5,771 nt of DNA from assembly GCA_937141995.1 (NCBI GenBank), contig CAKZQX010000935.1, positions 1 through 5,771 of the forward strand. Reading direction: 5' to 3'. The DNA comes from an uncultured Chloroflexaceae bacterium (GTDB lineage: Bacteria; Chloroflexota; Chloroflexia; Chloroflexales; Chloroflexaceae). The translations under genes were made by a program, and so were the position numbers. The notes below the pieces were generated by a model. The model saw only the letters and a list, made by a program, of their open reading frames with translations. It ran no database searches and was not told the DNA's origin. Below, piece by piece: positions 5,502 to 5,771 of the stretch. Numbering within the stretch: the stretch's first letter is position 1; every line of letters starts with the position of its first letter.

Positions 5502-5771
5502 GCCAACTCGGCCGTGGCCGTCAGTGCCGTCTTGCCATCGGGCCCCTGCGCCTCCAGTTCAACCTGCCCGGCGCCGGGCCGACCAACCAGGCGGAACGGG
5601 GCCAGGTCAAACAGTGGTGCCTGCCCGCGAAAGCTGAACCCGGCAACACGCTGCGGCAGCGTGTGCCGCACCAGTTCCAGCAGCAGGATGGCCGTGAGCG
5701 GTCCATGCACCACCAGGCCGGGATAGCCCTCCTCGTTCAGCGCATAGGGACGGTCATAGTGAATTCGATGC
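5498..5771 (-). CDS. HTD2/MaoC-like acyl-CoA dehydratase (mesaconyl-C4-CoA hydratase-like), C-terminal 90 residues
   Basis: The minus strand is open from the right edge (first full codon at 5770) to TGA at 5500-5498. The fragment begins HRIHYDRPYALNEEGYPG, continues LVVHGPLTAILLLELVRH and ends with a beta-rich FSFRGQAPLFDLAPFRLVG segment. HRIHYD and LVVHGPL are typical of the C-terminal hot-dog domain of FAS1-like/HTD2 dehydratases; the His/Asp motif corresponds to the hydratase catalytic region. These enzymes add or remove water at 2-enoyl-CoA or acyl carrier substrates. One known branch is mesaconyl-C4-CoA hydratase of the 3-hydroxypropionate bi-cycle in Chloroflexus, but other MaoC-like dehydratases share these motifs, so the substrate is left open. 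Family members are about 270-290 residues, so roughly 190 residues lie beyond the window. Confidence 0.85.
   Translation of the reverse strand, partial: HRIHYDRPYALNEEGYPGLVVHGPLTAILLLELVRHTLPQRVAGFSFRGQAPLFDLAPFRLVGRPGAGQVELEAQGPDGKTALTATAELA

Overview
The window is a GC-rich bacterial segment with four protein-coding genes, two of them cut by the window edges. The best guess for the organism is a member of the Chloroflexota (Chloroflexus/Roseiflexus-like). This rests only on the style of the proteins: a NACHT-like P-loop domain fused to a very long HEAT array, a receiver fused to a RodZ-type helix-turn-helix, and an HTD2-type acyl-CoA dehydratase. No rRNA or other marker gene is present, so the assignment is an inference.

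Layout. Positions 1-336 (minus strand) hold the first 112 residues of an Old Yellow Enzyme-family flavin oxidoreductase that runs off the left edge. Positions 337-774 are a divergent control region of about 440 bp. It has a good minus-strand promoter candidate (TATAAT -10) for the oxidoreductase, an isolated perfect Shine-Dalgarno box, a doubtful 73-codon ORF linked by 4-base stop/start overlaps, three perfect inverted repeats, and a plausible plus-strand promoter just before the large gene. Positions 775-4605 (plus) encode a protein of about 1,250-1,276 residues: a short N-terminus, a NACHT/STAND-like NTPase domain with Arg in place of the Walker A Lys, and then HEAT repeats to the C-terminus. 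Fourteen bases downstream, 4620-5492 (plus) encodes a 290-residue response regulator: receiver, Pro/Ala-rich linker, RodZ-type HTH and a single C-terminal membrane helix. Positions 5498-5771 (minus) hold the C-terminal 90 residues of a hot-dog fold dehydratase of the HTD2/mesaconyl-CoA hydratase type, converging on the regulator with a 5-bp gap.

How they fit together. The two plus-strand genes look like one transcription unit: a large STAND-like scaffold or sensor made with a membrane-anchored, phospho-regulated putative DNA-binding protein. The flanking minus-strand genes look metabolic (flavin-dependent reduction, acyl-CoA hydration) and bracket this signalling pair. No histidine kinase, recognisable effector enzyme, mobile element, CRISPR array or RNA gene is visible. 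The NACHT-HEAT/tail-anchored regulator pair is the most promising candidate for an undescribed system, but its function cannot be read from the sequence.
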